From contig NZ_CP054142.1 of the NCBI RefSeq assembly GCF_017893965.1, positions 868,001-932,000 on the forward strand: a stretch of DNA of 64,000 nucleotides, in the 5' to 3' direction. The notes beneath the pieces were generated by a model. That model did not search any database, was not told where the DNA came from, and saw only the letters and a program-made list of their open reading frames with translations. Source of the stretch: Treponema parvum (lineage in GTDB: Bacteria; Spirochaetota; Spirochaetia; Treponematales; Treponemataceae). The position numbers and the translations under genes are program-made. Each line of letters starts with the position of its first letter. Within the stretch, counting starts at the first letter, position 1. Below, piece after piece: positions 7,860-16,185 of the stretch.

Positions 7860-9203
7860 ATGAAAAGAATTTCTATGTTTGTGCTTTTGCTCTCGCTGAT
7901 GGGAGCAATCCTTTTTGCAGGAGGGGGAAAAGAAGACGCGTCTAAAGGAAAAACGGAACCGGTAGAAGTCAGCGGGCCGGTAAAAATTACTGTTTGGCAT
8001 CCGAGAGGAGCAGGACCGAACGGAGAGCAAATAGCAAAATCTGTAAAGGAATTTAATGAAACAAACGGAAAGCAAATCGTCGTCGAAGAAGTTTATCAAG
8101 GGAATTATCCGACCACCTTGTCAAAGGTTGTTCAAGCTTGTGCTGCGGGAACTAACCCGACAATGGCTGTTCTTGAAAGAGCCGCAGGAGTTCCGTATAT
8201 GTACGAGCAGGGATTACTGCTTGATATGATGCCGTATGCTAAAAGAGATAACTTCGACACAAAAAATTATCCTGACGCATTAATGTATTACTGCATACAT
8301 AATGGGGAATTAATATCTTTACCTTATGTTCGATCAACCCCTGTGTTTTATTATAATAAAAAGTTATTTGCTCAGGCAGGCATAAAAAATCCTCCTAAGA
8401 CAATAGATGACCTTATTGCTGCCGGTAAAAAATTAACCAAAGTCGGCCCTGACGGCAAGACTCAAATCTACGGTTTTTCTATGAATATCGATGCCGCATG
8501 GTATGTTCAAAACATGACGTATCAACTCGGCAGTAATATGCTGAGTGAGGACGGAAACAGCGCGCCGTCTTTATATGATGGAGTCCTTTTAAAAGTCTTA
8601 AAAGCTTGGAGACAATGGGTCGACGAAGGTTGGTGCAAGGCGCCGGAAGTACTGCAAGGTCCTACAAAAATGAAAGAAGCTTTTGCACAAGGATATATCG
8701 CTTGTATTATGGAATCTACCGGATCTATGGGCGGAATTTTAAGAAATGCGAAAAACACAGGCGTTGATGTCGGGATCGCCTTTCTTCCTACATGGGATAA
8801 ACCGTCCGCACCTGTAGGAGGCGGAAACATTGCCATTATCGGACGTAACACGACACCGCAAGAACAAGCCGCCGCATGGGAATTTATTAAGTTTTTGATG
8901 ACGGATAAACAAGTTGCTGAAAACAGCGTTAATACAGGTTATTTACCTGCAAGTAAAACGTCTGTCAATCAAAAAATTGTTCAGGATTTATGGAAAGAAC
9001 ATCCCCAATACAAAACGGCGTTTGAACAATTGGCTATAGCACAAGAAATTCCATGGTCGCCTTATAAGAGCCAGTATGAAGAACAGATGAATCGCATTTG
9101 CGGAAAATTAATCCAAGATCGAAATATATCTGCTGAAGAGGCGATTAAAGAATTACAGGCGGAAGCGGAACAGATTCTACCTAAAAAACCTAAAGTGAAA
9201 TAA
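7860..9203 (+). CDS. Extracellular solute-binding protein, family 1 (CUT1/UgpB-like)
   Basis: 447 residues; substrate-capturing component of the importer. A signal peptide (MKRISMFVLLLSLMGAILFA) ends in FAGGGKED; there is no Cys for a lipid anchor, so it is predicted to be a soluble periplasmic protein or to use an unorthodox anchor. The mature part shows the family pattern: an ITVWHP strand near residue 40, RSTPVFYYNKKLFAQAGI around 160 and an AAWEFIKFLMTDKQV block near 340. AAGGAGGATGG precedes the start. The Ugp-like architecture and the phosphodiesterase-type enzyme downstream suggest a glycerophospho-diester or similar substrate, but this is inference. Confidence 0.85.
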   Translation: MKRISMFVLLLSLMGAILFAGGGKEDASKGKTEPVEVSGPVKITVWHPRGAGPNGEQIAKSVKEFNETNGKQIVVEEVYQGNYPTTLSKVVQACAAGTNPTMAVLERAAGVPYMYEQGLLLDMMPYAKRDNFDTKNYPDALMYYCIHNGELISLPYVRSTPVFYYNKKLFAQAGIKNPPKTIDDLIAAGKKLTKVGPDGKTQIYGFSMNIDAAWYVQNMTYQLGSNMLSEDGNSAPSLYDGVLLKVLKAWRQWVDEGWCKAPEVLQGPTKMKEAFAQGYIACIMESTGSMGGILRNAKNTGVDVGIAFLPTWDKPSAPVGGGNIAIIGRNTTPQEQAAAWEFIKFLMTDKQVAENSVNTGYLPASKTSVNQKIVQDLWKEHPQYKTAFEQLAIAQEIPWSPYKSQYEEQMNRICGKLIQDRNISAEEAIKELQAEAEQILPKKPKVK

Positions 9204-9219
9204 TCTATATTTTATCTAC

Positions 9220-9354
9220 AAGAGGCTGTCAAAAAAGTTTGTTACTTTGTTTGACAGCCCTCAAGTTTAAAATAAGCACTTGCATTGCAATGGCTTATTT
9301 TTAACGTCGCATATAAATCAAGGAGACTGTCCAAAAGCCGAAATTTTCGGACAG
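9220..9354. repeat. Copy 2 of the ~105-bp repeat plus a further hairpin
   Basis: 9220-9324 is the second copy of the element at 4885-4990. Its first stem-loop pairs GGCTGTCAAA (9224-9233) with TTTGACAGCC (9250-9259), only 20 bases after the stop of the binding-protein gene, so it may also end that transcript although no T-run follows. Its second pairs AAAATAAGC with GCTTATTTT. Directly behind lies a third hairpin, CTGTCCAAAA (9327-9336) with TTTT-C-GGACAG (9344-9354), whose arms resemble the first. Confidence 0.75.
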
Positions 9355-9398
9355 CCTTTGTTATTATGAGGTCTATAACGACTGTCCGAGGTATTTTA

Positions 9399-10712
9399 AT
9401 GAAAAAAAAACTAGTTGTTTTCTCTCTGGATGCAATGGTTAGAGAAGACGTTGAGTATTTAAAAACTCTTCCGCGATTTAAATTTTATTTTCAAAATAAA
9501 TATAGTGAAGTAAAAACCATAAGATCAATTTATCCAACGATAACCTATCCTGTGCATACATCAATTGCTACAGGATGTTATCCGGATAAAACCGGCGTAA
9601 CAAATAATTATCCGTTTAGCACGGAAACAGGAGAACTTCCTTGGTGTTGGTTTCATGATGTTGTAAAATGTCCAGATATATTTGATATAGCACATGATGC
9701 AGGTTTAAAAACGGCCGCGTGTTTTTGGCCTGTAACAGGGAACCATCCATCTATTGATTACTTGATCAATGAATATTGGATACAGCCCGGTGAAACACTC
9801 TCGGAAGGATTTAAAAGAAACGGCAGTAACAAAGAAATGCTGGCGATAATTGATAAAAATAAAGGTCTTTTACCTGCCTCTTTTGTGCATGGAGGAAGAA
9901 AAAAGTTTGTACAGCAGCCGTACCTGGATAATTTTATTGTTGAATGCACATGCGATATAATTGAACAATACAAACCCGATGTTTTATTTTTACATGGCGG
10001 CTATATGGATCACGTACGACATCAAACAGGTCTTTTCAATTCTACCGTTACGGAAGGAATAAAGCTTTGTGACGATTGGATCGGACAAATAATGAATTCT
10101 TTGAATAAGGCAGGCATATTGGATGAAACAAACATAGTCCTGTTGAGCGACCATGGACAACTCGGTATTGTCCGTACAGTAAACATCAACATGTTCTTTT
10201 TGAATCGCGGTTGGATTACTGTGGATGCTGAAGGTAAAATACAAGACTGGAAAGTATTCAGTTTTTCAAACGCAATGAGTACTCTGATATATGTTAAAGA
10301 CAAAAAAGATGAACCTGAAGTAGAAAAAACACTTTGTGAAATGGCGAGAGAAGGAATTTACGGTTTTACGGAAGTCTTTAATCGCAAAGAAGCGAAAGAT
10401 AAATATCATCTTGCCGGAGATTTTTCTTTTGTCTTGGAAAGTGACGGGTATTCGTCATTCGGAAACAAGACTCAATATCCTATTATTCAAAAACTGAATA
10501 ATGAAGATTTTATTCATGGCAAAGCGACACACGGATATCTTCCTGAAAAAGGCCCCCAGCCCTTTTTTTTATGTATGGGGCCGGATTTTAAACAAGGTGT
10601 AGTATTGGAGCGCCGAGATATTGTCGACGAAGCTCCGACTTTTGCTAAAATATTGGATTGTAAATTTCCATACACAGACGGAGTATGCATGGATGAAATT
10701 TTAAATATATAA
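9399..10712 (+). CDS. Nucleotide pyrophosphatase/phosphodiesterase-type enzyme (alkaline phosphatase superfamily)
   Basis: 437 residues of the type I phosphodiesterase fold. It shows a metal-binding Asp in FSLDAMVRED, the nucleophile region SIYPTITYPVHTS (Thr expected as nucleophile), YPDKTGVTNNYPF, the metal ligands in HGGYMDHVRH and LSDHGQ, and a late His in FIHGKATHGYLPEKG. These zinc enzymes hydrolyse phosphodiester or pyrophosphate bonds; some homologues act on phosphonoacetate. There is no signal peptide, so it works in the cytoplasm, probably on what the upstream importer brings in. GAGGT precedes the ATG at 9399; earlier in-frame starts lie within the repeat and are unlikely. Base composition is as AT-rich as the transporter genes. 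Confidence 0.8.
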   Translation: MKKKLVVFSLDAMVREDVEYLKTLPRFKFYFQNKYSEVKTIRSIYPTITYPVHTSIATGCYPDKTGVTNNYPFSTETGELPWCWFHDVVKCPDIFDIAHDAGLKTAACFWPVTGNHPSIDYLINEYWIQPGETLSEGFKRNGSNKEMLAIIDKNKGLLPASFVHGGRKKFVQQPYLDNFIVECTCDIIEQYKPDVLFLHGGYMDHVRHQTGLFNSTVTEGIKLCDDWIGQIMNSLNKAGILDETNIVLLSDHGQLGIVRTVNINMFFLNRGWITVDAEGKIQDWKVFSFSNAMSTLIYVKDKKDEPEVEKTLCEMAREGIYGFTEVFNRKEAKDKYHLAGDFSFVLESDGYSSFGNKTQYPIIQKLNNEDFIHGKATHGYLPEKGPQPFFLCMGPDFKQGVVLERRDIVDEAPTFAKILDCKFPYTDGVCMDEILNI

Positions 10713-10769
10713 AGTGAAAAAATGATACGAAGCGGTTAATTCTTTGAAATATCATATTTATTTGTATGC

Positions 10770-10799
10770 TTGACTAAAGCTGTTTCGCTCTGTTAATAT
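10770..10799 (+). promoter_or_regulatory. Promoter of rpsT
   Basis: TTGACT (10770-10775), then a 17- to 18-base spacer and TTAATA or TAATAT (10793-10799), about 30 bases before the TTG start codon. Confidence 0.65.
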
Positions 10800-10832
10800 A
10801 TGTTATTAGTTTTTTGTTTTGGGGGGCATCCT

Positions 10833-11111
10833 TTGTCTATAAAAAAAACATCTGCAGAAAAACGGTTCGCACAAAGTGAAGTGCGTCGGTTGCGCAATAA
10901 ATCGATTAAGAGCAAGTGTCATACATGTGTCAGGCGGTTTGTAGAAGCCGTCCAGAAAAAAGATCAAAAAGCTTCGGAAGATGCATTAAAAATTCTTGTA
11001 AAGGAACTTGATTCGGCGCGCGGTAAGGGCGTTTTAAAGCCGAATGCAGTTTCCAGAAAAAAGTCCCGTATGATGAAACTTTACAACGTTTCATTTTTAC
11101 AGTCTAAGTAA
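10833..11111 (+). CDS. rpsT: 30S ribosomal protein S20
   Basis: 92 residues, the usual length of S20, which binds 16S rRNA early in 30S assembly. The sequence begins (initiator)SIKKTSAEKRFAQSEVRR and is rich in Lys/Arg and helical throughout. The start is a TTG: the family N-terminus aligns there and a G-rich ribosome-binding site (GGGGGG) sits six bases upstream; an in-frame ATG at 10800 would add an unrelated hydrophobic stretch. E. coli rpsT also uses UUG, where the weak start is part of autoregulation, so the same may apply. A terminator follows, separating it from HU. Confidence 0.93.
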   Translation: MSIKKTSAEKRFAQSEVRRLRNKSIKSKCHTCVRRFVEAVQKKDQKASEDALKILVKELDSARGKGVLKPNAVSRKKSRMMKLYNVSFLQSK

Positions 11112-11133
11112 TTTAAATTTACTGGCAACATGA

Positions 11134-11179
11134 CGTATGTTTTGAGATTTTTTCGATCCCGGAACATACGAATTTTTTT
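11134..11179 (+). terminator. Terminator after rpsT
   Basis: CGTATGTT (11134-11141) pairs with AACATACG (11163-11170), followed by seven T (11173-11179), between rpsT and the HU gene. The 21-base loop is large; read-through is possible. Confidence 0.65.
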
Positions 11180-11193
11180 GTTGAGGTTCTTCA

Positions 11194-11514
11194 ATGTCCG
11201 CTAAAAAAATTACCAAATATGATCTGGTTGAATCCGTGTATCAAAACACAAAACATGAAAAACGTGTTGTTCAGGACATTGTAGAGAATTTATTGATAGA
11301 ACTTAAAACTGTTTTAAAAGAGGGCGCCACTATAGAGCTCAGAGGATTCGGTACGTTTGAACCGCGTTTACGAAAGGGGCGCACAAGAGCTCGTAACCCC
11401 AAGACGGGAGAGCAACTGTCCGTAGCCCCTCATTATGTAGCGGCTTTTCGCTCTGGACAGGAGCTGAAAAAAGCTTTGTGGGATCTTCCTGTCACAGAGG
11501 ACAAAAAGGACTAG
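11194..11514 (+). CDS. hup: HU/IHF-family nucleoid DNA-binding protein
   Basis: 106 residues, slightly longer than HU (90) because of N- and C-terminal tails. The family signature is clear: TKYDLVESVYQ at the start of helix 1, IELRGFGTFEPRLRKGRTRA on the beta arm (GFGTF motif) and ARNPKTGEQLSVAP with the intercalating Pro region. It bends and compacts DNA. TTGAGGTTCTTCA before the ATG contains the ribosome-binding site. The gene lies between rpsT and lnt as in other treponemes I know of. Confidence 0.92.
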   Translation: MSAKKITKYDLVESVYQNTKHEKRVVQDIVENLLIELKTVLKEGATIELRGFGTFEPRLRKGRTRARNPKTGEQLSVAPHYVAAFRSGQELKKALWDLPVTEDKKD

Positions 11515-11523
11515 CTTTGCCTT

Positions 11524-13272
11524 ATGGCCTCCGTCGAAAAAAAATCTTTATCTTTGAAAAAAAAAATACGATCGTTTTTAATTAATATTCTGCTTCTTGT
11601 TTCGGGAGCTTTTTTGTTCGCTTTTTCAAATCCCGGTTTTATTTTTCCTGAGGGAATATCGTTTTTTGCGTGGTTTGCCTATGTTCCCGTTTTTGTTTTA
11701 ATTTATCGCGCCTCTTTGAAAAGCGTTTGGCTGTACGGATTTGTGTACGGCGTTATTTCATACATGCTTTACGTTTCGTGGCTGGTAACTTTCAGCCCGG
11801 CCGGTTCCTTGGCCATAGAAATACAATACGGGCTCATGCTTCTTGTTGTGTTTACCTGTATGAAGCTGTGTATGATATTTTTTCCTAAAAAAGGCTGGAT
11901 CGCATCTTTTGTAATCTTTTGCGCCTACGAATACCTTAAAACCGTGGGCTTTGCAGGATTCAGTTACGGCGTTACGGCCTATACCCAATGGAAAAATCTC
12001 GTTTTAATGCAATGCTCGGAACTTGCAGGCGTGTGGCCGCTTTCGGCTTTAGTGGTGTTTCCGTCAGTATGGTTTTCTTCCGTAATTTTGAGATTTACCG
12101 AAAGCGCTGAAACTGAAAGTTCAGGAAACGCCGAAAATACCGAAAATGAAAGCGCCGATCGCGATACCGCTGTAGATAGTTCCGGTCGCGTGAACGGTGG
12201 ATGTTGTGTAAAATCATTTTTACGTCCCGTAAAATCGCACGGAATTTCCGCCTGCGTGTGGCTTTGTTTTTTTTCGGCGGCCGTATTATACGGATGCTTA
12301 TCACGTAAGGACTATTCTGCAATGCCGTCGGTAAAAGTCACCGCAATCCAGCATAATACCGATCCGTGGCTTAGCAATGACTCGGATGATTATGCGGAAG
12401 ACGTTAATAATTTGATAGATCTTTCTCAAAAAGCGCTCTCGCAGGATGCAGATATAAAACTTGTAGTATGGCCTGAAACTTCCGTCATTCCGCCCGTGAT
12501 AAAACACTATAAGTTGCGGCCGGACAGAAACCGCTTTAATATCGTAAAAAAATTTCTTGAATTTGTGGAAGAACAAAGGGCTGTCTTTGTCGTGGGGAAC
12601 GATCATCAGGATGATATATACGAAGACGATCCAGACGATTATAATTCCGTTTTAGTCTTTGTTCCCGGGAAAAACGTTTTGCCGCCGAATCCTGAAATTT
12701 ACCGAAAGATTCGGCTCGTGCCTTTTACGGAAAATTTTCCGTGGCCTAAGCAGTTTCCGCGCTTGTATGAAGCTTTGCTGGCAGGCGACACGCATCTGTG
12801 GTCCAAAGGCGAAGAATACACGGTTTTCCGTGAAGCGGGACTTGCATTTTCCACACCCGTGTGCTTTGAAGATACGTTCGGTGAAACGGGCAGAAATATG
12901 TTCAATGCCGGCGCGCGTGCGCTTGTAAACCTTTCAAACGACGCATGGTCGAAAAGCCTTTCGTGCCAGAATCAACATTTGGCTATGGCTCGGTTCCGCT
13001 GCATTGAAAACCGCATCCCTGCGGTTCGCAGTACGGCTTCGGGGCAAACTTGTATTATCGATCCCAACGGAATAATACGGGCGATGGCTCCACCGTTTGA
13101 AAAGACTTTCGTGACAGGTGAAATACCCGTTATTCCCGACGATGCTACGCCGACGTTGTACTGCCGCATAGGCGACCTTGTAGGCGCCGCATTTGCGACA
13201 GCAGCTTTTTGCGTTTTGACGGTGGGATTTATATTGTATATTTTAAGAAGAAAGTTTAAATTGAACGTCTGA
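11524..13272 (+). CDS. lnt: Apolipoprotein N-acyltransferase
   Basis: 582 residues. This inner-membrane enzyme adds the third acyl chain to the N-terminal Cys of lipoproteins. The first ~190 residues are membrane segments, followed by a hydrophilic Ser/Glu/Asn-rich loop (~195-225, a lineage-specific insertion) and one more membrane segment. The nitrilase-like periplasmic domain then carries the catalytic triad: Glu318 in WPETSV, Lys395 in YRKIRLVPF and Cys447 in VCFEDTFG, with ALVNLSNDAW behind. A last membrane segment lies at ~550-575. The start is nine bases after the HU stop, suggesting one transcript. No good ribosome-binding site is visible. Confidence 0.93.
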   Translation: MASVEKKSLSLKKKIRSFLINILLLVSGAFLFAFSNPGFIFPEGISFFAWFAYVPVFVLIYRASLKSVWLYGFVYGVISYMLYVSWLVTFSPAGSLAIEIQYGLMLLVVFTCMKLCMIFFPKKGWIASFVIFCAYEYLKTVGFAGFSYGVTAYTQWKNLVLMQCSELAGVWPLSALVVFPSVWFSSVILRFTESAETESSGNAENTENESADRDTAVDSSGRVNGGCCVKSFLRPVKSHGISACVWLCFFSAAVLYGCLSRKDYSAMPSVKVTAIQHNTDPWLSNDSDDYAEDVNNLIDLSQKALSQDADIKLVVWPETSVIPPVIKHYKLRPDRNRFNIVKKFLEFVEEQRAVFVVGNDHQDDIYEDDPDDYNSVLVFVPGKNVLPPNPEIYRKIRLVPFTENFPWPKQFPRLYEALLAGDTHLWSKGEEYTVFREAGLAFSTPVCFEDTFGETGRNMFNAGARALVNLSNDAWSKSLSCQNQHLAMARFRCIENRIPAVRSTASGQTCIIDPNGIIRAMAPPFEKTFVTGEIPVIPDDATPTLYCRIGDLVGAAFATAAFCVLTVGFILYILRRKFKLNV

Positions 13273-13290
13273 AGTGACGCCGTTCAATTT

Positions 13291-13581
13291 AACTTAGAGT
13301 TTCCCTTCGGAAAACTCTTTTATTTAGCTGTGCGCAAAGAGCGCACGAATTCAACAGTCTCCAAAATTGATATTTTGTTCGACTGTTGAATTTTAAGGAA
13401 TGTTTAATTTCGACCGCTGAAATAGTATAAGCCGACGTACTTCCGTGTACATCGGCTTATGGCGAATTTTGGCAAAGCCAAAATATCGCTTTTACATATT
13501 TTGCCGCCATCCATGGCGGTACTTGAACTTAGAGTTTCCCTTCGGAAAACTCTTTTATTTAACTGTGCGCCAAGAGCGCAC
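13291..13581. repeat. Two 56-bp hairpin-containing direct repeats in the lnt-bactofilin gap
   Basis: 13291-13346 and 13526-13581 are near-identical (two differences seen). Each carries two small stem-loops: GAGTTTtcc/ggaAAACTC and GTGCGC/GCGCAC. Each copy is followed by a longer palindrome built on different sequence (TTCAACAGTC/GACTGTTGAA; TTGCAC/GTGCAA) that ends in a shared ATTTTAAGG. Together with the 104-bp element between them they fill the 367-base gap before the bactofilin gene; no protein gene is visible in it. Confidence 0.8.
13421..13524 (+). repeat. 104-bp repeat, perfect inverted partner of 27779-27882
   Basis: Every base of 13421-13524 equals the reverse complement of 27779-27882. 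It consists of three successive stem-loops: ATAAGCCGA...TCGGCTTAT, ATTTTGGC-aaa-GCCAAAAT and CCGCCAT-CC-ATGGCGG. A further ~20 bases before 13421 still resemble the partner. Confidence 0.95.
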
Positions 13582-13639
13582 CAATTGCACTCGGTCGAAA
13601 ATTGAAATTTTCTTCCTCGTGCAATTTTAAGGGTGTAAA

Positions 13640-14053
13640 ATGGACAATGAAAAGCGAAATTTAACCGTGTTCGGAGCGGAAACGGATTTTGACGGAGAAC
13701 TTGAATACACTGACGATCTTGTGATAACCGGAAAATTCCACGGGAATATAAGATCGAAGGGATCTTTGGAAATAGCCAAGACAGCAGTTTGCAATGTGGG
13801 AAAAATCTCCGTGCAGTCGATAGTCATATTCGGAACCGTCACGGGCGATATAGAAGCCTCCGAGCGCATTGAAATGTGCAACGGCAGTAAGGTCAGCGGA
13901 AATGTTTCTACCGCACACTTGCGTATTGCCGAAAACGTCAACTTCGACGGACAGGTGACCATGCTTGACGATGTTCCCGACATAGATTTGTTTTCCGTCG
14001 CTTCAAAAGAATATAAACAGGCTCTTGTTCTGAAGTCGGATTTTGTAGGCTGA
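13640..14053 (+). CDS. Bactofilin-like polymer-forming cytoskeletal protein
   Basis: 137 residues. After a short polar N-terminus the sequence shows the repetitive right-handed beta-helix of bactofilins: FDGELEYTDDLVITGKFHG, then rungs with small residues and Gly (KGSLEIAKTAVC, IVIFGTVTGDIEASERIE, SKVSGNVSTAHLRIAE, VNFDGQVTMLD). Bactofilins polymerise without nucleotide and scaffold cell shape, motility or cell-wall enzymes; in spirochaetes they have been linked to helical shape. No peptidoglycan hydrolase is adjacent. AAGGGTG precedes the ATG. The gene lies behind a long repeat-filled gap, so its promoter may be inside the repeats. Confidence 0.85.
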   Translation: MDNEKRNLTVFGAETDFDGELEYTDDLVITGKFHGNIRSKGSLEIAKTAVCNVGKISVQSIVIFGTVTGDIEASERIEMCNGSKVSGNVSTAHLRIAENVNFDGQVTMLDDVPDIDLFSVASKEYKQALVLKSDFVG

Positions 14054-14164
14054 GTTTTGTGATCCGCTGCACTTTGGCAATTTGGCCGTCGCAGTTTGCG
14101 GCGGTCGTAATTTGGCAGTTTGATAATTTTCCTGCGGCCGTTTGATAGGGCGCTTGAATTGTGA

Positions 14165-14196
14165 TTGACAAAAATTCATGTATGTGTAATTATATT
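14165..14196 (+). promoter_or_regulatory. Candidate promoter for rho
   Basis: A perfect TTGACA (14165-14170) is followed by TAATTATATT (14187-14196); the best -10 hexamer gives a 16- or 20-base spacer, so the assignment is tentative. It would leave a ~105-base leader before the ATG at 14304, as expected for autoregulated rho. Confidence 0.5.
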
Positions 14197-14303
14197 ATCA
14201 ACAAGTGTTTATTTCTTTTCCTGTAGAGAGCAAATTCCAATACATTTTTTATTTTTTACAATGTTTTATATATTTATTTTACTAATTGCCAGGAGTTTTT
14301 TTA

Positions 14304-16097
14304 ATGAAACCATTCCAAAGACGTCGTTCTAGCGATGCGTCTGAAGGCCGGCTGCAGTTGAATGAAGACGGACAAACGCAGCTTGATCTTGATGTTCAAT
14401 CTTTAAACGGATCGATCGAACCGGAGGTCGGAAATACGGATTCTGATACTGATTCCTCCGACGAAATCGAATCCGATCGAAATGAAGATGCTGCAAAAGC
14501 GGTGGTTCGTCCGAAGCGCCGCCGTATAGTAAAGGCAAAAAAAGAAACCGTCGACGTTCCTTCTGCAGAGACTTCTTTGCAAACCGAAGAAAATCCGGCT
14601 TCTTTTTCCGCAGCGGATCCTGCCGAGAATTCCGCGGAAGAAGACGGTCAAACGCCTTCTCACGGTGAAAAAAACAGATGGGGCGGCGCTATGCCGAAAT
14701 TCAGCGGCGGGCGCAAATTTGTGCGTACCGGCGGATATCAGCGGCATTCAAGCAGCGCAAGGGATGAAGCCGTAAAAGCTGCGCAGACCATCGAAAATCC
14801 TGAAGAATATGAGTCAAAGCCGCGTCTTTTGATAAACGATCTTACAAAGATGGGCATGCATGAGCTTAGGAGCCTTGCGATCCAGTACGGTTTTTCAAAC
14901 GATGATCTTGCTCCCATGAAAAAACAAGAACTTATCTTTGTAATACTGAAGGCACATACGGAGCACGGCGGAATTATTTTTGCTTCCGGTTCTCTTGAAA
15001 TACTTCCCGACGGATACGGGTTTTTGCGTTCTCCACAGAACAGCTATTTACCCGGCCCTGACGACATCTATATCTCTCCGAGCCAAATACGTCTTTTCAA
15101 TCTTAAGACGGGAGACACGGTTTACGGGCAGACGAGATCTCCTAAAGAAGGAGAAAGATTTTTTGCCTTGCTCCGCATAGAATCCGTCAATTTCGACGAG
15201 CCTCGCATCGCGCAGACGCGCATTCCCTTTGAAAATTTGACGCCTCTTTATCCCGATGAAAAATTTCATTTGGAGACGGTTTCGACGGAAATGTCTTCGC
15301 GCATAGTCGACTTGTTCAGCCCTATCGGAAAGGGACAGCGCCTTTTGATCGTCGCTCCGCCTAAGGCCGGGAAAACTATCCTGATGCAGAAGATCGCCAA
15401 TGCGATCACTACAAATCATCCTGAAGTATATTTGATTGTGCTTCTCATAGACGAGCGGCCGGAAGAAGTTACCGAAATGGAAAGGTCGATAAAGGCTGAA
15501 GTTATCTCTTCAACCTTTGACGAGCAGGCTACGCGGCACGTACAGGTTGCGGAAATGGTACTTGAAAAGGCTAAACGGCTTGTCGAACATAAGCGCGACG
15601 TGGTTATCTTTTTGGATTCCATTACCCGCCTTGCGCGCGCCTATAACCAAACGGTTCCCACTTCTGGAAAGGTTCTGTCGGGCGGCGTAGACAGCAACGC
15701 TTTGCACAAGCCTAAAAGATTTTTCGGCGCAGCACGTAACGTGGAAGAAGGCGGAAGCCTTACCATTATTTCAACCGCTTTGATAGAAACCGGCAGCCGC
15801 ATGGACGAAGTTATTTTTGAAGAATTCAAAGGAACCGGCAACAGTGAAATCGATCTTGACCGCAAATTGGCCGAACGCAGGCTTTTCCCGGCTATAAACA
15901 TCAAAAAATCCGGAACGCGAAAAGAAGAGCTTTTGCTTACGGAAAACGAGCTTCAGAAATTGTGGGTGCTGCGTAAGGTTCTCAATCCTATGGAAGACGC
16001 GGAAATTATGGAACTGCTTATCGACCGAATGAAAAAAACCAAGGACAATAACGCTTTCCTGGCTTCTATGAATACGGGGGCTGCTGCGGTTTCTTGA
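14304..16097 (+). CDS. rho: Transcription termination factor Rho
   Basis: 597 residues; hexameric RNA-dependent ATPase that ends transcription. Residues ~1-165 are an acidic, Ser-rich and then basic low-complexity extension not found in the 419-residue E. coli protein. The standard order follows: N-terminal helix bundle ([20 protein letters not shown]), cold-shock-like RNA-binding domain ([27 protein letters not shown]), Walker A APPKAGKT (~351-358), [12 protein letters not shown], Walker [18 protein letters not shown]-loop [10 protein letters not shown] and R-loop [11 protein letters not shown]. The start at 14304 follows AGGAG at a good distance; an in-frame ATG at 14286 has none. Confidence 0.96.
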   Translation: MKPFQRRRSSDASEGRLQLNEDGQTQLDLDVQSLNGSIEPEVGNTDSDTDSSDEIESDRNEDAAKAVVRPKRRRIVKAKKETVDVPSAETSLQTEENPASFSAADPAENSAEEDGQTPSHGEKNRWGGAMPKFSGGRKFVRTGGYQRHSSSARDEAVKAAQTIENPEEYESKPRLLINDLTKMGMHELRSLAIQYGFSNDDLAPMKKQELIFVILKAHTEHGGIIFASGSLEILPDGYGFLRSPQNSYLPGPDDIYISPSQIRLFNLKTGDTVYGQTRSPKEGERFFALLRIESVNFDEPRIAQTRIPFENLTPLYPDEKFHLETVSTEMSSRIVDLFSPIGKGQRLLIVAPPKAGKTILMQKIANAITTNHPEVYLIVLLIDERPEEVTEMERSIKAEVISSTFDEQATRHVQVAEMVLEKAKRLVEHKRDVVIFLDSITRLARAYNQTVPTSGKVLSGGVDSNALHKPKRFFGAARNVEEGGSLTIISTALIETGSRMDEVIFEEFKGTGNSEIDLDRKLAERRLFPAINIKKSGTRKEELLLTENELQKLWVLRKVLNPMEDAEIMELLIDRMKKTKDNNAFLASMNTGAAAVS

Positions 16098-16185
16098 TTG
16101 TAAATTTTGCTTATGATAGACTAAATCGCGATCAATACATTAGATATGAGGCTTTTTTATGTGAAAACAGAGAATTGCAATAATT

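Noticed and set aside
13291-13581. CRISPR-like array
   Set aside because: Only two 56-bp copies, with palindromic modules rather than regular repeats and unique spacers, and no cas genes.
13445-13630. A 61-codon frame across the repeats before bactofilin
   Set aside because: It runs through the 104-bp repeat and several palindromes and has no ribosome-binding site; the same bases occur in the opposite orientation elsewhere without a frame of the same meaning.
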